This document shows positions 52,356-61,774 of a stretch of 64,000 nt of DNA, piece by piece (the first letter of the stretch is position 1; each line of letters starts with the position of its first letter). The stretch covers positions 434,001 to 498,000 of the forward strand of contig JBFMCV010000002.1 of assembly GCA_040754335.1 (NCBI GenBank). Direction: 5' to 3'. Below the pieces are notes generated by a model. That model was given only the letters and a program-made list of their open reading frames with translations. It ran no database searches and had not been told where the DNA came from. The position numbers were made by a program, and so were the translations under genes. Source of the DNA: Thermodesulfobacteriota bacterium. GTDB taxonomy: Bacteria > Desulfobacterota_D > UBA1144 > Nemesobacterales > UBA2774.

Positions 52356-53155
52356 GCTTGGACACAGGACAAAACATTTCCATCATAGAGTCCGCCCTCA
52401 GGCGGGACCGTGTTATCGTATTGCTCGGACTCGCGTGCATTGCGGCGCTCGCCTGGGCCTATACCGTGCACGAGGCATGGGTAATGAATAACATGGACAT
52501 AGAGACGTGCATGGGCCTGTCCGCCAGGAGCTGGGGCCTGACCGACCTCTTCCTTTTATTCCTCATGTGGACGGTGATGATGGCAGCGATGATGATACCG
52601 TCGGTCTCGCCGGTGGTGCTCCTTTACGCGCGTTATGTGAGGACGAAGGGATGCGGAGGCGGGGTCATAAGCCTGACGGGCTTGTTCGCGCTCGGCTACC
52701 TGGCTTCGTGGACCGGGTTCAGCCTTATCGCTGCGCTTGCGCAGTGGGGCCTCCATGAAGCCGCTCTCATATCGCCGATGATGGTGAGCACGAGCCCCGT
52801 GCTGGGCGGCGCGATACTCGTAGCCGCCGGGGTATTCCAGTGGACCCCGCTCAAGCACGCCTGTCTCAGTCAATGCCGCACGCCGATCGGGTTCCTCATG
52901 ACTGAGTGGCGGGAAGGGGCGGGCGGGGCGTGCGTTATGGGGCTCAGGCACGGGACTTACTGTGTAGGCTGCTGCTGGCTGCTCATGGCGGTGCTGTTCG
53001 TTACGGGCGTAATGAACATCCTCTGGGTCGCTCTTATCGCGGCGTTCGTGCTCGTAGAGAAGCTCGCGCCTTCGGGCGAGTGGGCGGCGAGGACGGCAGG
53101 GGTACTGCTCGCGGGCTACGGCTTGTGGATGATCGGCCAGAAACTTGTTTCCTGA
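52352..53155 (+). CDS. DUF2182 metal-binding membrane protein
   Basis: A 267-residue integral membrane protein with about seven membrane segments, matching DUF2182 (described as a predicted metal-binding membrane protein). Characteristic parts are LMWTVMMAAMMIPSVSPVVL, CLSQCRTPIGFL and GLRHGTYCVGCCWLLMAVLF, rich in Met, His and Cys that could coordinate a metal. DUF2182 and DUF1326 genes occur together in many genomes; here they overlap by 4 bases. Confidence 0.88.
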   Translation: MSLDTGQNISIIESALRRDRVIVLLGLACIAALAWAYTVHEAWVMNNMDIETCMGLSARSWGLTDLFLLFLMWTVMMAAMMIPSVSPVVLLYARYVRTKGCGGGVISLTGLFALGYLASWTGFSLIAALAQWGLHEAALISPMMVSTSPVLGGAILVAAGVFQWTPLKHACLSQCRTPIGFLMTEWREGAGGACVMGLRHGTYCVGCCWLLMAVLFVTGVMNILWVALIAAFVLVEKLAPSGEWAARTAGVLLAGYGLWMIGQKLVS

Positions 53156-53230
53156 AGCGGAGACGCGTGCTCCTCGATTACTTCCTCAATCCGCCGCCTG
53201 CGGCGCATGCTTCCGGGGGAGGGCGGGCCG

Positions 53231-53839
53231 CTAGACGTTATACTCGACCTCGGAAAGAAATGCGCTCGAGTTCTCATGCCGGAACGAGAGCCCTTCGACG
53301 TTAACGTCGCAGCGTTTGGTATTCACTATTTCGCTATCCTTCCATATGAATCCGCCGGGCAGGACCATGCGGGCGTTCGCTTCCGACTTGTCCATATCGG
53401 AAATTATCGGCTCGATGTCGGCGCTGGCGGCGCTGCCAAGCCGCAGGGTTGCCCTCTTGCCGCTGCGAGATACCTGGACCGGGCCGTAGACGACCCTGGC
53501 GGGACTCGAATAGGTAGTAGAGAAAATCTCGAACGGACCGCCGAGACCGGCTTTGCCCGTGCCGATCTTGGCAAGCGCTTCTCTTTGCGACTCGTCGGCA
53601 CGTTCGTCGATATACACGACCGCTTCGCCGTTGCCGTGATGTATGGGATTGGGCCAGCGGACGATCAGTGCGATCGTGAGACCGTCCAGCCGGACGCTCC
53701 CGTACGCCCCTTCCTTTATGCTCCAGACGTCGATTGCCTGGCATGTCCCGTCGGTCGGGATCATGGTCAGGTTGCAGGGACACCCGTACGCGCAGTTGCA
53801 TGTCTCATAATAATCTGCCTTCCACCACCAATCAGCCAT
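53231..53839 (-). CDS. DUF1326 protein, copy 2
   Basis: A second DUF1326 protein of exactly the same length (202 residues), encoded convergently with the DUF2182 gene. The motif YYETCNCAYGCPCNLTMIPT again has four cysteines (14, 16, 20, 22), and YIDERADESQREALAKIGTG matches the equivalent segment of copy 1. Outside these parts the two are clearly diverged. GGAGGGGG precedes the ATG by 8 bases. Having two copies around one DUF2182 gene suggests the proteins form alternative or paired partners of the membrane protein. Confidence 0.88.
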   Translation of the reverse strand: MADWWWKADYYETCNCAYGCPCNLTMIPTDGTCQAIDVWSIKEGAYGSVRLDGLTIALIVRWPNPIHHGNGEAVVYIDERADESQREALAKIGTGKAGLGGPFEIFSTTYSSPARVVYGPVQVSRSGKRATLRLGSAASADIEPIISDMDKSEANARMVLPGGFIWKDSEIVNTKRCDVNVEGLSFRHENSSAFLSEVEYNV

Positions 53840-53906
53840 TTTAACACCCCCTCCGCTAAGGTTTATTTAAATAATCATGTTTAATCATTAACCCCTTCTT
53901 ATTCCT

Positions 53907-53936
53907 ATTTTCTCACGGACGCGGCGCTCATGTCAA
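53907..53936 (-). promoter_or_regulatory. Sigma-70-type promoter of DUF1326 copy 2
   Basis: On the minus strand a perfect TTGACA (53931-53936) is followed after 18 bases by GAAAAT (53907-53912). The leader before the ATG would be about 60 bases. Confidence 0.5.
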
Positions 53937-54034
53937 GCGGTGTTTTTTTTGCCGGGGCTGACTAATAATAGTGGTGATTCGCATTTCCTTCCCCCTTGAG
54001 GGGGGAAGGGTAGGATGGGGGTGTACTAAATCAA

Positions 54035-55012
54035 TTAGGGACTTCTATCTGAGTCATCTCTGAGTATACAAGCCAGATCATTTACCTTTTCTCTGAATTG
54101 TCTGTAGTTAATGATATTTTCTAGATTAGGTTTTTGTGTTGCTATATTGATATCGTACTGCGCATCTAACTCTTGTAAAATTGTAGGGGCGATGGTGAAA
54201 GAAAAGTTGTATTTATAGATTATTGGCCATCTTCTTTTTAAATCTAAGTCACCATTATTTACAGAGTGATAATTATTTCCCATGACTTCCTCCATAATAT
54301 CAAGAGATTTCTTATTTACATTCATTTTCTTTGTATCACCATAAAAAGGTGCATCATATAATGGAGGAAGAGGAGGTGATAGAAATAGACCCTTCTGTGC
54401 ATTTAAATATTTATTTCTAGCTGTTGGCACTTCAAAATGATCTATAGTACAGCAGGAGTTATTTAAATAGTCTTTGTCCAACATCCATAGTGAAAAATGA
54501 TTATTTGACTCCGGAATTTTGTCACATTCGCCTAGATACTTTCTCGTGACTTCCATCGCAGCGAAAAAAAGAGCCGTATAAGGATTAAAAGTAAAATCTA
54601 AATATCTGGTTTTAACACCGTAATGTTGAGCAATTGATATTACTTCTTTCCACCCAGCCTTAGTTGTACAATACCAATCATAGAAGCTCTTATCTTCGGA
54701 GATATTAAATTTAATGGGATTTAACAACTCGAATAGATCTCCGGGTAAATCGAATCCCATTCTATCAGCTATTATGACAAAATATGAAACATCGATATAT
54801 TCACGCATAATTCGTTCTCTTATAGATTCCATTGGAATTACATCATCACTGAAACCACGGAGAACTGAGGGAACAAGTCCCCAAATAGCTTCTGCTTGAC
54901 CTCTGAAGACAGTTTTATAGTGTTTGCGGTTCATTCTAATGTCTGAATAGGCAAGTTCGAATTCGTCAAAAGATGAAAGATAAATTTCTTTAAATGGGCT
55001 GTCATTGTTCAT
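54035..55012 (-). CDS. FRG-domain protein in AT-rich patch
   Basis: A 325-residue protein with the FRG domain: TVFRGQAEAIWGLVPSVLRG (about 34-53), AQHYGVKTRYLDFTFNPYTA (about 128-147) and LFFAAMEVTRKYL. The domain is thought to bind nucleotides or act on them and is common in mobile and defence settings; the biochemical function is not settled. The gene is much more AT-rich than neighbours and stands alone, as does the DUF3800 gene, so recent transfer is likely. Confidence 0.85.
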   Translation of the reverse strand: MNNDSPFKEIYLSSFDEFELAYSDIRMNRKHYKTVFRGQAEAIWGLVPSVLRGFSDDVIPMESIRERIMREYIDVSYFVIIADRMGFDLPGDLFELLNPIKFNISEDKSFYDWYCTTKAGWKEVISIAQHYGVKTRYLDFTFNPYTALFFAAMEVTRKYLGECDKIPESNNHFSLWMLDKDYLNNSCCTIDHFEVPTARNKYLNAQKGLFLSPPLPPLYDAPFYGDTKKMNVNKKSLDIMEEVMGNNYHSVNNGDLDLKRRWPIIYKYNFSFTIAPTILQELDAQYDINIATQKPNLENIINYRQFREKVNDLACILRDDSDRSP

Positions 55013-55542
55013 TGATAATTAATTATAACAATTCGAATTGCATTATTGCAAATCACATAATTTAACAGCCTGAGAAAGAGTGGATTATTTTCACCCCCAT
55101 CCTAACCTTCCCCCCTCAAGGGGGAAGGAAATTTAAATAAATGGGTAGATTGCCGCGGCTCTATCAGAGATTCGAAATGACAGATCTTTTGTCTTCGCGA
55201 GGGAGCGCCTGTCCTGAACCATGTCCTGAACTTGTTTCAGGATCGCTTCAGGAACTCCGATCCGGGATTGTTTCAGGATCGCGACCGTGGCGATCTCTCT
55301 TTTTCCTGATTTTGCAGAGGTGAACGATAGGACAATAAAGACGCTACGTATTGTTGCCGCCGATTATTTCTACTTCCTGAATTCTTCGCTGTAGGGGACG
55401 AAAGTTGTCGTAGCCGAAAGGCTGCCAGTCTGACGGCCCGAATGACTCGGATAGGTGTGCTCGATAAGATACGTGTAGAGCCAGCCGCCGGGGACCCTGT
55501 CTACCGTATAGTTGGGGAATTCGATGCGCTCGTGGAGCTTCA
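55013..55542. other. Intergenic repeats and one uncertain small gene region
   Basis: Up to 55370 no gene is supported. It holds a CACCCCCATCC...CCCCCTCAAGGGGG repeat (about 55090-55128), a GATTGCCGCGGCTCTATCAG/CGAAATGACA repeat (about 55147-55183) and a long complex palindrome built of CAGGATCGC/GCGATCTC units (about 55195-55305). From 55370 it is occupied by the small gene listed next. Confidence 0.5.
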
Positions 55543-55543
55543 T
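55370..55543 (-). CDS. Small hypothetical protein
   Basis: A possible 57-residue protein from ATG 55541-55543 (MKLHERIEFPNYTVDRVPGG, then WLYTYLIEHTYPSHSG). A GTG at 55574-55576 in the same frame would add 11 residues. The sequence is protein-like, with aromatic residues at regular positions, but no family is recognised and the ribosome-binding site is weak. Confidence 0.45.
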   Translation of the reverse strand: MKLHERIEFPNYTVDRVPGGWLYTYLIEHTYPSHSGRQTGSLSATTTFVPYSEEFRK

Positions 55544-55694
55544 GGCGTATATATCCTGATTTTCCCGGTCAGCCACGGCAGTCAGCCCGCTTATATGATT
55601 TTGCGCTCATGCAATTAAGATACAGGGGTTTCTTCGATTAGTAAATTCGGCTCGCGCTGCCCGGAACGACAGGTTGACGATGAGACCGCCGCGG

Positions 55695-56768
55695 TCAGGA
55701 CTCCGCGCTCTTCTCCGGCTTCGTTTCCGGAAGCGGGATGACGGGCTCCTCAGCGGCGCGGGCGCGCCCGTCCGCCTCCATGTCCTTGTTCGTGAAATCG
55801 ACTATCCGCTTTACAGCCATCGTGAGGGGGACGCCGAGGATCGCGCCTATCGCGCCCATGAGCCATCCCCAGAAGAGCAGCGACAGGAACACGACCAGTA
55901 TCGACATCTTGAATTCCTTGCCCAGGAACCTGGGCTTGATGACGTTGTCGATGATGGAGTTGAAGACAACGTAGCCGACGACGACCAGTATGCAGTGCCC
56001 CCAGCCGAATTCGAGCAGCGCGAGTAGCGCCGGGGGGACGACCGAGAGCACGAACCCGATGTTCGGAATGAAGCTGAAGAGGAAGGCGAGGAACCCCCAG
56101 AGCACCGCGAAATCGACGCCTATTATCAGGAGAAGGACGAAGTCGGCTACGGCCGCGATGAGGCCCGCTATGGCGTTTATGGTCACGTACTTCTTCAGGT
56201 CTTCCGATATGTCGCCGAACCTGTGCTGCCAGGAGTCCTCGGCGAATTCGCCCCTGTCGGCTTTCACCGTTATGTCGGCGAACTCTATCAGAATGAACAC
56301 CATCAGCAGCACGACGAAGAAGAAGTTGCCGAATGTCGAGAATATGTTCTGGAGGAAGGTGGTCATGTAGCCTACGATCTTGTCGGGGCTGAAAATGTTG
56401 AGCTGCTGCACGTCGCTCACGTCTATCCCCCTCGCCGTGAGTGCGTTCATGCCCGCGTGGTAGAGCTCGGCTATCTTGTCCTGATAGAAGGGGGCCTTGC
56501 CTATGATGTTGTTTATCGCCACGCCGAGGATGGTGGATACTGACCCCATGATGACGATGACGATGAGTATGGTGACCGCGAGGGACGCGGCCTTGGGCCA
56601 GCCCCTCCGGAGCTGCCACGTGAGGAGCGGCGATACGGCCACCGCGAGCAGCAGCGCGACCAGGAATATGTTGAGCACGGGCGCTATCTCGCGCACCCCC
56701 GCAAGTATTATGACGATCGACGCGCCCGCAAGGAGCGGGTGAATGTTGAATTTCGTTCTCGTGGTCAT
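55695..56768 (-). CDS. AI-2E family transporter-like permease (PerM/UPF0118)
   Basis: A 357-residue membrane protein with about eight membrane segments. The family's conserved region AVLWGFLAFLFSFIPNIGFV, LSVVPPALLALLEFGW and NSIIDNVIKPRFLGKEFKMS is plain. The family was named for AI-2 export in one protein, but members include sodium/proton antiporters and others of unknown substrate. The C-terminal tail is charged and cytoplasmic. It stands alone. Confidence 0.9.
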   Translation of the reverse strand: MTTRTKFNIHPLLAGASIVIILAGVREIAPVLNIFLVALLLAVAVSPLLTWQLRRGWPKAASLAVTILIVIVIMGSVSTILGVAINNIIGKAPFYQDKIAELYHAGMNALTARGIDVSDVQQLNIFSPDKIVGYMTTFLQNIFSTFGNFFFVVLLMVFILIEFADITVKADRGEFAEDSWQHRFGDISEDLKKYVTINAIAGLIAAVADFVLLLIIGVDFAVLWGFLAFLFSFIPNIGFVLSVVPPALLALLEFGWGHCILVVVGYVVFNSIIDNVIKPRFLGKEFKMSILVVFLSLLFWGWLMGAIGAILGVPLTMAVKRIVDFTNKDMEADGRARAAEEPVIPLPETKPEKSAES

Positions 56769-57118
56769 GTGCGTGAGCGCGGGCGGCCTGGCCTTGCCGC
56801 AGCCCGGTAGAATTATACCATTTTGGGGAGGGAAGTTTTTATTGTGGAGGGGATTAGTCGAAGTATGACGGTTTTACCATTTCTGTCATCGCGAGGCTGC
56901 GACAGCAGCCGTGGCGATCTCGCTGTTCTTGTCATGCTGAACTTGTTTCAGCATCTCGCACTTTCATGAGATTGCCGCGGTCGCATACTGCGCTCCCTCG
57001 CAATGACAGGATAAATAATCCGTCCTTCGACACGCTCAGTGCGAACGGGTTTGGTTGAGCAGAATAGATGAATAGGACCGTATGCCCGCGGGTGCTCACC
57101 CGCCGCGGGCCGGAGAAT
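56769..57118. other. Intergenic repeat region
   Basis: No gene is supported. It contains an uninterrupted GTCATCGCGAGGCTGCGACA...CGTGGCGATCTCG palindrome (about 56885-56922; empty counterpart of the site split at 26248), a TGCTGAACTTGTTTCAGCAT palindrome (56936-56955), a GAGATTGCCGCGGTCGC...CGCAATGACA repeat (about 56968-57009) and a CCTTCGACACGCTCAGTGCG repeat (about 57023-57048). Confidence 0.6.
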
Positions 57119-58708
57119 TCAATCCGGTTTATTCAAGAAATCCTTTAAGTCCGCCTGATGTTTTTCGAGGACCCCGGGCGCGGGCATCCTGCCTAGCCTC
57201 ATGAGCTCTTCCGCGGCCGCCATTTCCGCGTCCCTGTTGTTCCCCGCGGCCGCCGCGACCTTGCCCCCCGATATGTAAAACGTGATAAAATCCTTATCCG
57301 CGACGTTCCCCCATGTAATCGTATTGTCCCAGGCGCGGGCGTGTCCGACGTATCTTAATTCCAGTCCCGCCTGCGCGGTCCAGAAGAACGGTACGCTCGA
57401 ATAAGGGACGTTTTTGCCGAGCATGTTGAGCGCCGCGATTTTCCCCTGCTGCTCCGCTGTCCTCCAGTGCTCGATCCTTCCGCGTACTCCCGTGACGGCG
57501 TTCGGGAACGAAGCTATGTCGCCTGCCGCGTAAACGTCCTCCGCAACGGCGAGGTAAATATCCGTTTTGAGGCTCCCGTCCGGATCGGGCTCGATGCCCT
57601 CTATAAATCCGGTCGCCGGGACTATCCCTATGCCGACGAGGACGAGGTCGGCGGGAATCTCTTTCCCGTCGTTGAATATTATTTTTTCGACTTTTCCGTC
57701 CCCGGCGAATCTCGACACGTTCGCGTCCATCTCGAACGCGATCCCGAGGTTCTTGTGCTCTTTCATGAATAACTCCCCGATCTCTTTCCCCAATGTCCTT
57801 TCGAACGGCAGGGATTCCTTGCCTATAACGGTAACGTCTATGCCGAGCACGGACAGGCTGTAAGCGGTTTCCATGCCTATGAAGCTCGACCCGATAACCG
57901 CGGCTCTGGACGCCTTTTCCGCAGCGGTTATGATTTCATCGGCGTTCCCGAAGCTCCTTAGCGTGAAGATATTGCCGAGGTCCGCTCCGGGGATGTCGAG
58001 GTTAAGAGGTTTCCCGCCCGAGGCGATGAGGATCTTGTCGAATACGAGGTTTTGCCCGTCGTCGAGCGTAAGCTCTTTGTTCCGTACGTCCAGCTTCAAG
58101 ACCTCTCTCCCCAGGACGGTATCGATACCGTGCTCGTCGTAAAATTTCCGGCCCCTGAGAGGCATCCAGTCCGCCTCGGCCTTGCCCTGCAGGTACTCTT
58201 TACTCAAATTCGGGCGGTCATACGGGAGTTCGTTCTCTTTCGTTATTATATAAATCCTGCCCTTAAAGCCGTTTTCGCGGAGCGTCTGGGCGGCCGAGTA
58301 GCCGGCCGCTCCCCCGCCGATTATAGCGAACTTCCTCATGTCTGATTTGTAGTCGGGTTTCGTTAGGCCGGGCAGCCGCCTTTTTTCGATCTTATCGGGG
58401 ACCGTGACGACGAGGTTCTCCCCCTCCGTCCTGAGCTCGTAAGCGGCCAGGGAATCGAATGCCGGCGGCTCGAGCAAATCCCCGTTCTTCGCACTGAAGC
58501 ACGAGTGGTGAAGCGGGCAGACGATCCTGCCATCGCTCAGCGCCCCTTCTTCGAGCGGCGCTCCGTAGTGTGTGCAGAATGGGCTCAGGGCGGAGAATTC
58601 CCCGCCTGACCTGCAAATCAGTATCTTGTCCCTGGAATCCCCGAGCACGACTGCTTTCATGCCGTCATCCTCGAAATCGCTCAATTTCCCTACTACTATT
58701 CGCCTGCT
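57119..58708 (-). CDS. Rieske-ferredoxin reductase fusion (AIF-like flavoprotein)
   Basis: A 529-residue protein. Residues 5-105 are a Rieske-type [2Fe-2S] domain with CTH (Cys46, His48) and CPLHH (Cys65, His68). Residues 127-450 are a pyridine-nucleotide-disulfide oxidoreductase domain with the FAD motif GGGAAGYSAAQTL (132-144), the NAD(P)H motif AAVIGSSFIGMETAYSL and DVYAAGDIASFPN, and a C-terminal reductase tail. This matches the AIFL/BenC-like reductases that pass electrons from NAD(P)H. ATG 58706-58708 has GGGGAGG upstream, and the longer frame adds 17 residues. Its electron partner is unknown. Confidence 0.92.
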   Translation of the reverse strand, partial: SRRIVVGKLSDFEDDGMKAVVLGDSRDKILICRSGGEFSALSPFCTHYGAPLEEGALSDGRIVCPLHHSCFSAKNGDLLEPPAFDSLAAYELRTEGENLVVTVPDKIEKRRLPGLTKPDYKSDMRKFAIIGGGAAGYSAAQTLRENGFKGRIYIITKENELPYDRPNLSKEYLQGKAEADWMPLRGRKFYDEHGIDTVLGREVLKLDVRNKELTLDDGQNLVFDKILIASGGKPLNLDIPGADLGNIFTLRSFGNADEIITAAEKASRAAVIGSSFIGMETAYSLSVLGIDVTVIGKESLPFERTLGKEIGELFMKEHKNLGIAFEMDANVSRFAGDGKVEKIIFNDGKEIPADLVLVGIGIVPATGFIEGIEPDPDGSLKTDIYLAVAEDVYAAGDIASFPNAVTGVRGRIEHWRTAEQQGKIAALNMLGKNVPYSSVPFFWTAQAGLELRYVGHARAWDNTITWGNVADKDFITFYISGGKVAAAAGNNRDAEMAAAEELMRLGRMPAPGVLEKHQADLKDFLNKPD

Positions 58709-59400
58709 CATAGCTGCCTCCCCGCAAGCATTAAATGTCCTGTCATATTTGTACTTCAAACGTTATACCACAAGACCGCGGCTATTAAAACCGGGACAAC
58801 AGCAATTAAAAACATTATCAGCTGCGCGAAACGGCAGCCTATGACATTTCGTATCCTCAATAATTTCCTCTCCCCTTGAGGAATGGTTCTGAGCGTGCGC
58901 AAGAACCGGTCGGAGCCACCACTAAACTGATGCGACCAATCGACTTCAGCCCAAATTCCTCTAAACCAAATTAGGTTAAGATGTGTGTGTCATCACCCGT
59001 TCATTATTTCAAAAAACCGTTCGTACTGAGCATGTAGAAGTATGAGCGGGTTTACATATTAAAGTACCCCCTCACCCTTCACCCTCTCCCACATGATAGG
59101 GGAGAGGGAAATAATTGTAGTACTTCGACAAGCTTCCGGCTCCACGAAGGCTTCCCCCTTCGCCAAGGCTTCGGGGGACGGGACGCCGGACAGTCCGGCT
59201 TCGCCTACAGGCTTCGCCGGATCACCTGACGGCTCAAACCTTCGTGGACAAACGTGGGTGATACCCGTTCAACCCTTCGACAAGCTCAGGGCGAACGGGT
59301 TATGTTATTGGTTAGAGCAGAGTAGATAGAGAGAATCGTAAAATCACACTATGTGTGTGCGGTTTACATTTGCGGCGTATAGTGTTTACTTTACGGCTTT
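58709..59400. other. Intergenic repeat region
   Basis: No gene is supported. It contains an invading element copy (58881-58973) inside CTCCCCTTGAG and CACCC-type arms, a CCGTTCGTACTGAGCATGTA...GAGCGGG repeat (about 59019-59051), a CCCCCTCACC...GGGGAGAGGG hairpin (about 59066-59110), a set of CGCCAAGGCTTCGG/CCGAAG inverted pieces (about 59125-59245), a CCCTTCGACAAGCTCAGGGCG palindrome (about 59273-59300) and TCACACTATGTGTGTG (59346-59361). Confidence 0.6.
58881..58973 (-). repeat. Hairpin-invading element, copy 16
   Basis: In its own orientation it starts TAATTTGGTTTAGAGGAATT and ends CGGTTCT-TGCGCACGCTC-AGAACCA. It is similar along its length to the copy at 43086-43178 and sits in the same type of host repeat in the opposite direction. 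Confidence 0.8.
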
Positions 59401-60990
59401 ATGGCTCTGATCGGAAAACCCCCCGTGATAGCTCCCGCCGTCGAGACGGGCGTCGAGACGGCTTCCGCGAGGAGGACCGCGGGCAGGTGGGTGCTTGCAG
59501 CTACAATCCTCGGGTCGAGCATCGCTTCGATAGACGGCACGGCCGTGAACGTCGCCCTGCCCGCGCTCCAGGAGAAGCTGGGCGCGACCATCACGGACGC
59601 GCAGTGGGTGATAGAGGCGTACACTCTCTTCCTCGCGGCGCTCATACTCGTGGGAGGCGCGCTCGGGGACAGGTACGGGAGGAGGCGCGTCTACGCGCTG
59701 GGAGTCGGGCTCTTCGCGCTTTCGTCGGTGCTCTGCGGCCTCTCGCAGTCCGTATACCAGCTCATAGGGTTCCGCGCTCTCCAGGGGGTGGGAGGCGCGC
59801 TCCTCATACCGGGGAGCCTCTCGATAATCACCGTCTTCTTCAGCCCCGGCGAAAGGGGGAGGGCCATAGGCACCTGGTCCGCGTTCTCCGCGATCACCAC
59901 GGCGCTCGGCCCCGTGCTCGGCGGATGGCTCATAGAGAACGTCTCGTGGAGGTGGATATTCTTCATCAACGTGCCTATCGCGGCCGCGGTGCTGACGATA
60001 CTCTTCCTCCGCGTCCCGGAGAGCAGGCGCGTGGATACGGCCGGAAGGGTCGACTGGGCGGGCGGACTGCTCGCGACGCTCGGCCTGGGCGGAATACTGT
60101 TCGGCCTCATCGAAAGCTCGAACCACGGGTTCGGAAGCGCGCTCGTAATAGCGTCGCTCGCGTTAGGGACGCTCGCGCTCCTCACGTTCGTCGTCGTCGA
60201 GGCGAGGGAGGAATCTCCAATGATGCCGCCTTCTCTCTTCCGCTCCGTCACGTTCTCGGGCACGAACGCCGCCACGCTGTTCATGTACGGAGCGCTCGGC
60301 GGAGTGTTCTTCTTCCTGCCTTTCGCGCTCATACAGGTGTACGGGTATACGGCGACCGAGGCGGGGGCGTCGCTCCTTCCGATAATCCTCATAATATTCG
60401 TCCTCTCGCGCTGGGCGGGAGGGCTCACGGATAAATACGGTGCGAGGCTGCCGTTCGCGGCGGGGACCGTGCTGGGCGCGGCGGGATACCTCTCGCTCGC
60501 ACTCTTCAACGGTGAGGGGAGCTTCTTCACCACCGTATTCCCCGGCATATCGCTCGTCGGGCTCGGCCTAGCGCTCAGCATTGCGCCGCTGACCACGGCG
60601 GTGATGAACGCGGCCGACGTCGGTTATTCGGGCACCGCTTCGGGCATAAACAACGCTGTCGCCAGGATGGCGGGGCTGCTCACGATAGCGGTGCTAGGGA
60701 TCGTCATACTCCACGCTTTCAACGGCTGCCTCGACGCGGGCATGGACGCGGCTTCCGTCCCTCAGCACGTGAGAGACCTCATCGAGGGCGAGAGGATAAA
60801 GATGGCGGGGGCGGAGATACCCGCCTCTCTCGGCCCTGAGACAGCCGCCGCGCTCGGACGAATAGTGCGGGACTCGTTCATCGGCGGTTTCGACCTGGTG
60901 CTGTATATAGCAGCCGCGATGTCGCTCCTTGCGTCTGTGACGGGGCTCCTCACCATAGGGAGCAAGACCGAGCATTCGTCCGGAAAGTAG
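59401..60990 (+). CDS. MFS multidrug exporter, DHA2 (EmrB/QacA) family, second copy
   Basis: A 529-residue transporter with about 14 membrane segments. Markers are GSSIASIDGTAVNVALPALQ, WVIEAYTLFLAALILVGGAL-GDRYGRRR, LQGVGGALLIPGSLSII and ALGPVLGGWLIENVSWRWIF. The end contains a periplasmic loop of about 70 residues before the last segment, seen in several DHA2 proteins. It is likely a proton-driven exporter of drugs or other amphipathic molecules. It differs from the 10827 copy enough to be a separate subfamily. No regulator adjoins it. Confidence 0.9.
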   Translation: MALIGKPPVIAPAVETGVETASARRTAGRWVLAATILGSSIASIDGTAVNVALPALQEKLGATITDAQWVIEAYTLFLAALILVGGALGDRYGRRRVYALGVGLFALSSVLCGLSQSVYQLIGFRALQGVGGALLIPGSLSIITVFFSPGERGRAIGTWSAFSAITTALGPVLGGWLIENVSWRWIFFINVPIAAAVLTILFLRVPESRRVDTAGRVDWAGGLLATLGLGGILFGLIESSNHGFGSALVIASLALGTLALLTFVVVEAREESPMMPPSLFRSVTFSGTNAATLFMYGALGGVFFFLPFALIQVYGYTATEAGASLLPIILIIFVLSRWAGGLTDKYGARLPFAAGTVLGAAGYLSLALFNGEGSFFTTVFPGISLVGLGLALSIAPLTTAVMNAADVGYSGTASGINNAVARMAGLLTIAVLGIVILHAFNGCLDAGMDAASVPQHVRDLIEGERIKMAGAEIPASLGPETAAALGRIVRDSFIGGFDLVLYIAAAMSLLASVTGLLTIGSKTEHSSGK

Positions 60991-61156
60991 CGGCGGGGGT
61001 CTCCCGGCCGGAAACCCTCGCAATCATATACCGTATTCTCAACGCCCTAAGAAACCCGTTGCAGTCCGCGTCTCCACGCTTTAAAATCTTATTGTTCGTA
61101 ATTCGGTCGGGGTGCGCGAGCGTCCCGGCCGTCGAACGTCACGGGGGGATACGGCC

Positions 61157-61774
61157 ATGCTTAAAAACACGTCCTTCATAATGTTCTGCGTTACTGCGAT
61201 CGTTATATCGGCGGGGTGCGCGAGCCTGGCGGGGGACGAGGCCCCTCATGTGTGCGGCGGGGCGCTCGAGGTCGCATGCCCGGACGGGCAGTTCTGCGAA
61301 ACGCCCGCGGGCAAGTGTTCCACGGTCGGGATCGAGGGTCTCTGCACGGACAAGCCCCAGATCTGCACGAGGGAGTATAAGCCCGTATGCGGGTGCGACG
61401 GCAGGACATACGGGAACGACTGCGAAAGGAAATCGGCCGGGGTGAGGAAGGACCACGACGGGAAGTGCGGCGAGGCCGCGAGCTCGCGCAAGGAGCCGGG
61501 ACAGGCGTGCGGAGGTCTCGACAACGTCAAATGCCCGGAGGGGCAGTTCTGCGAGATACAGTTCGGGAGGTGCAAGGGGTTGAACGAGATCGGGGAATGC
61601 ATGGTGAAGCCCGAGATGTGCACGCAGGACTACGTGCCCGTCTGCGGGTGCGACGGCAAGACCTACGGGAACGACTGCGCGAGGATGGGGGCCGGCGTGG
61701 CGAAGGACCACGACGGGGAATGCGGGGTGGCGGAGGAAGAAGCGGAGCCTGAGGAAGAGGAGCCGGAGAAATAG
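61157..61774 (+). CDS. Lipoprotein with two Kazal-type inhibitor domains
   Basis: A 205-residue lipoprotein. The signal ends with lipobox ISAGC (Cys20). It has two repeats of about 80 residues, each made of a short Cys-rich lead (CPDGQFCETPAGKCS and CPEGQFCEIQFGRCK) and a Kazal domain (PVCGCDGRTYGNDCERKSAG and PVCGCDGKTYGNDCARMGAG). Kazal domains inhibit serine proteases by substrate-like binding. The C-terminal tail is Glu-rich. ATG 61157 is used since the lipobox follows it at the right distance; GGGGGG is upstream. It may protect the envelope against secreted proteases. Confidence 0.9.
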   Translation: MLKNTSFIMFCVTAIVISAGCASLAGDEAPHVCGGALEVACPDGQFCETPAGKCSTVGIEGLCTDKPQICTREYKPVCGCDGRTYGNDCERKSAGVRKDHDGKCGEAASSRKEPGQACGGLDNVKCPEGQFCEIQFGRCKGLNEIGECMVKPEMCTQDYVPVCGCDGKTYGNDCARMGAGVAKDHDGECGVAEEEAEPEEEEPEK

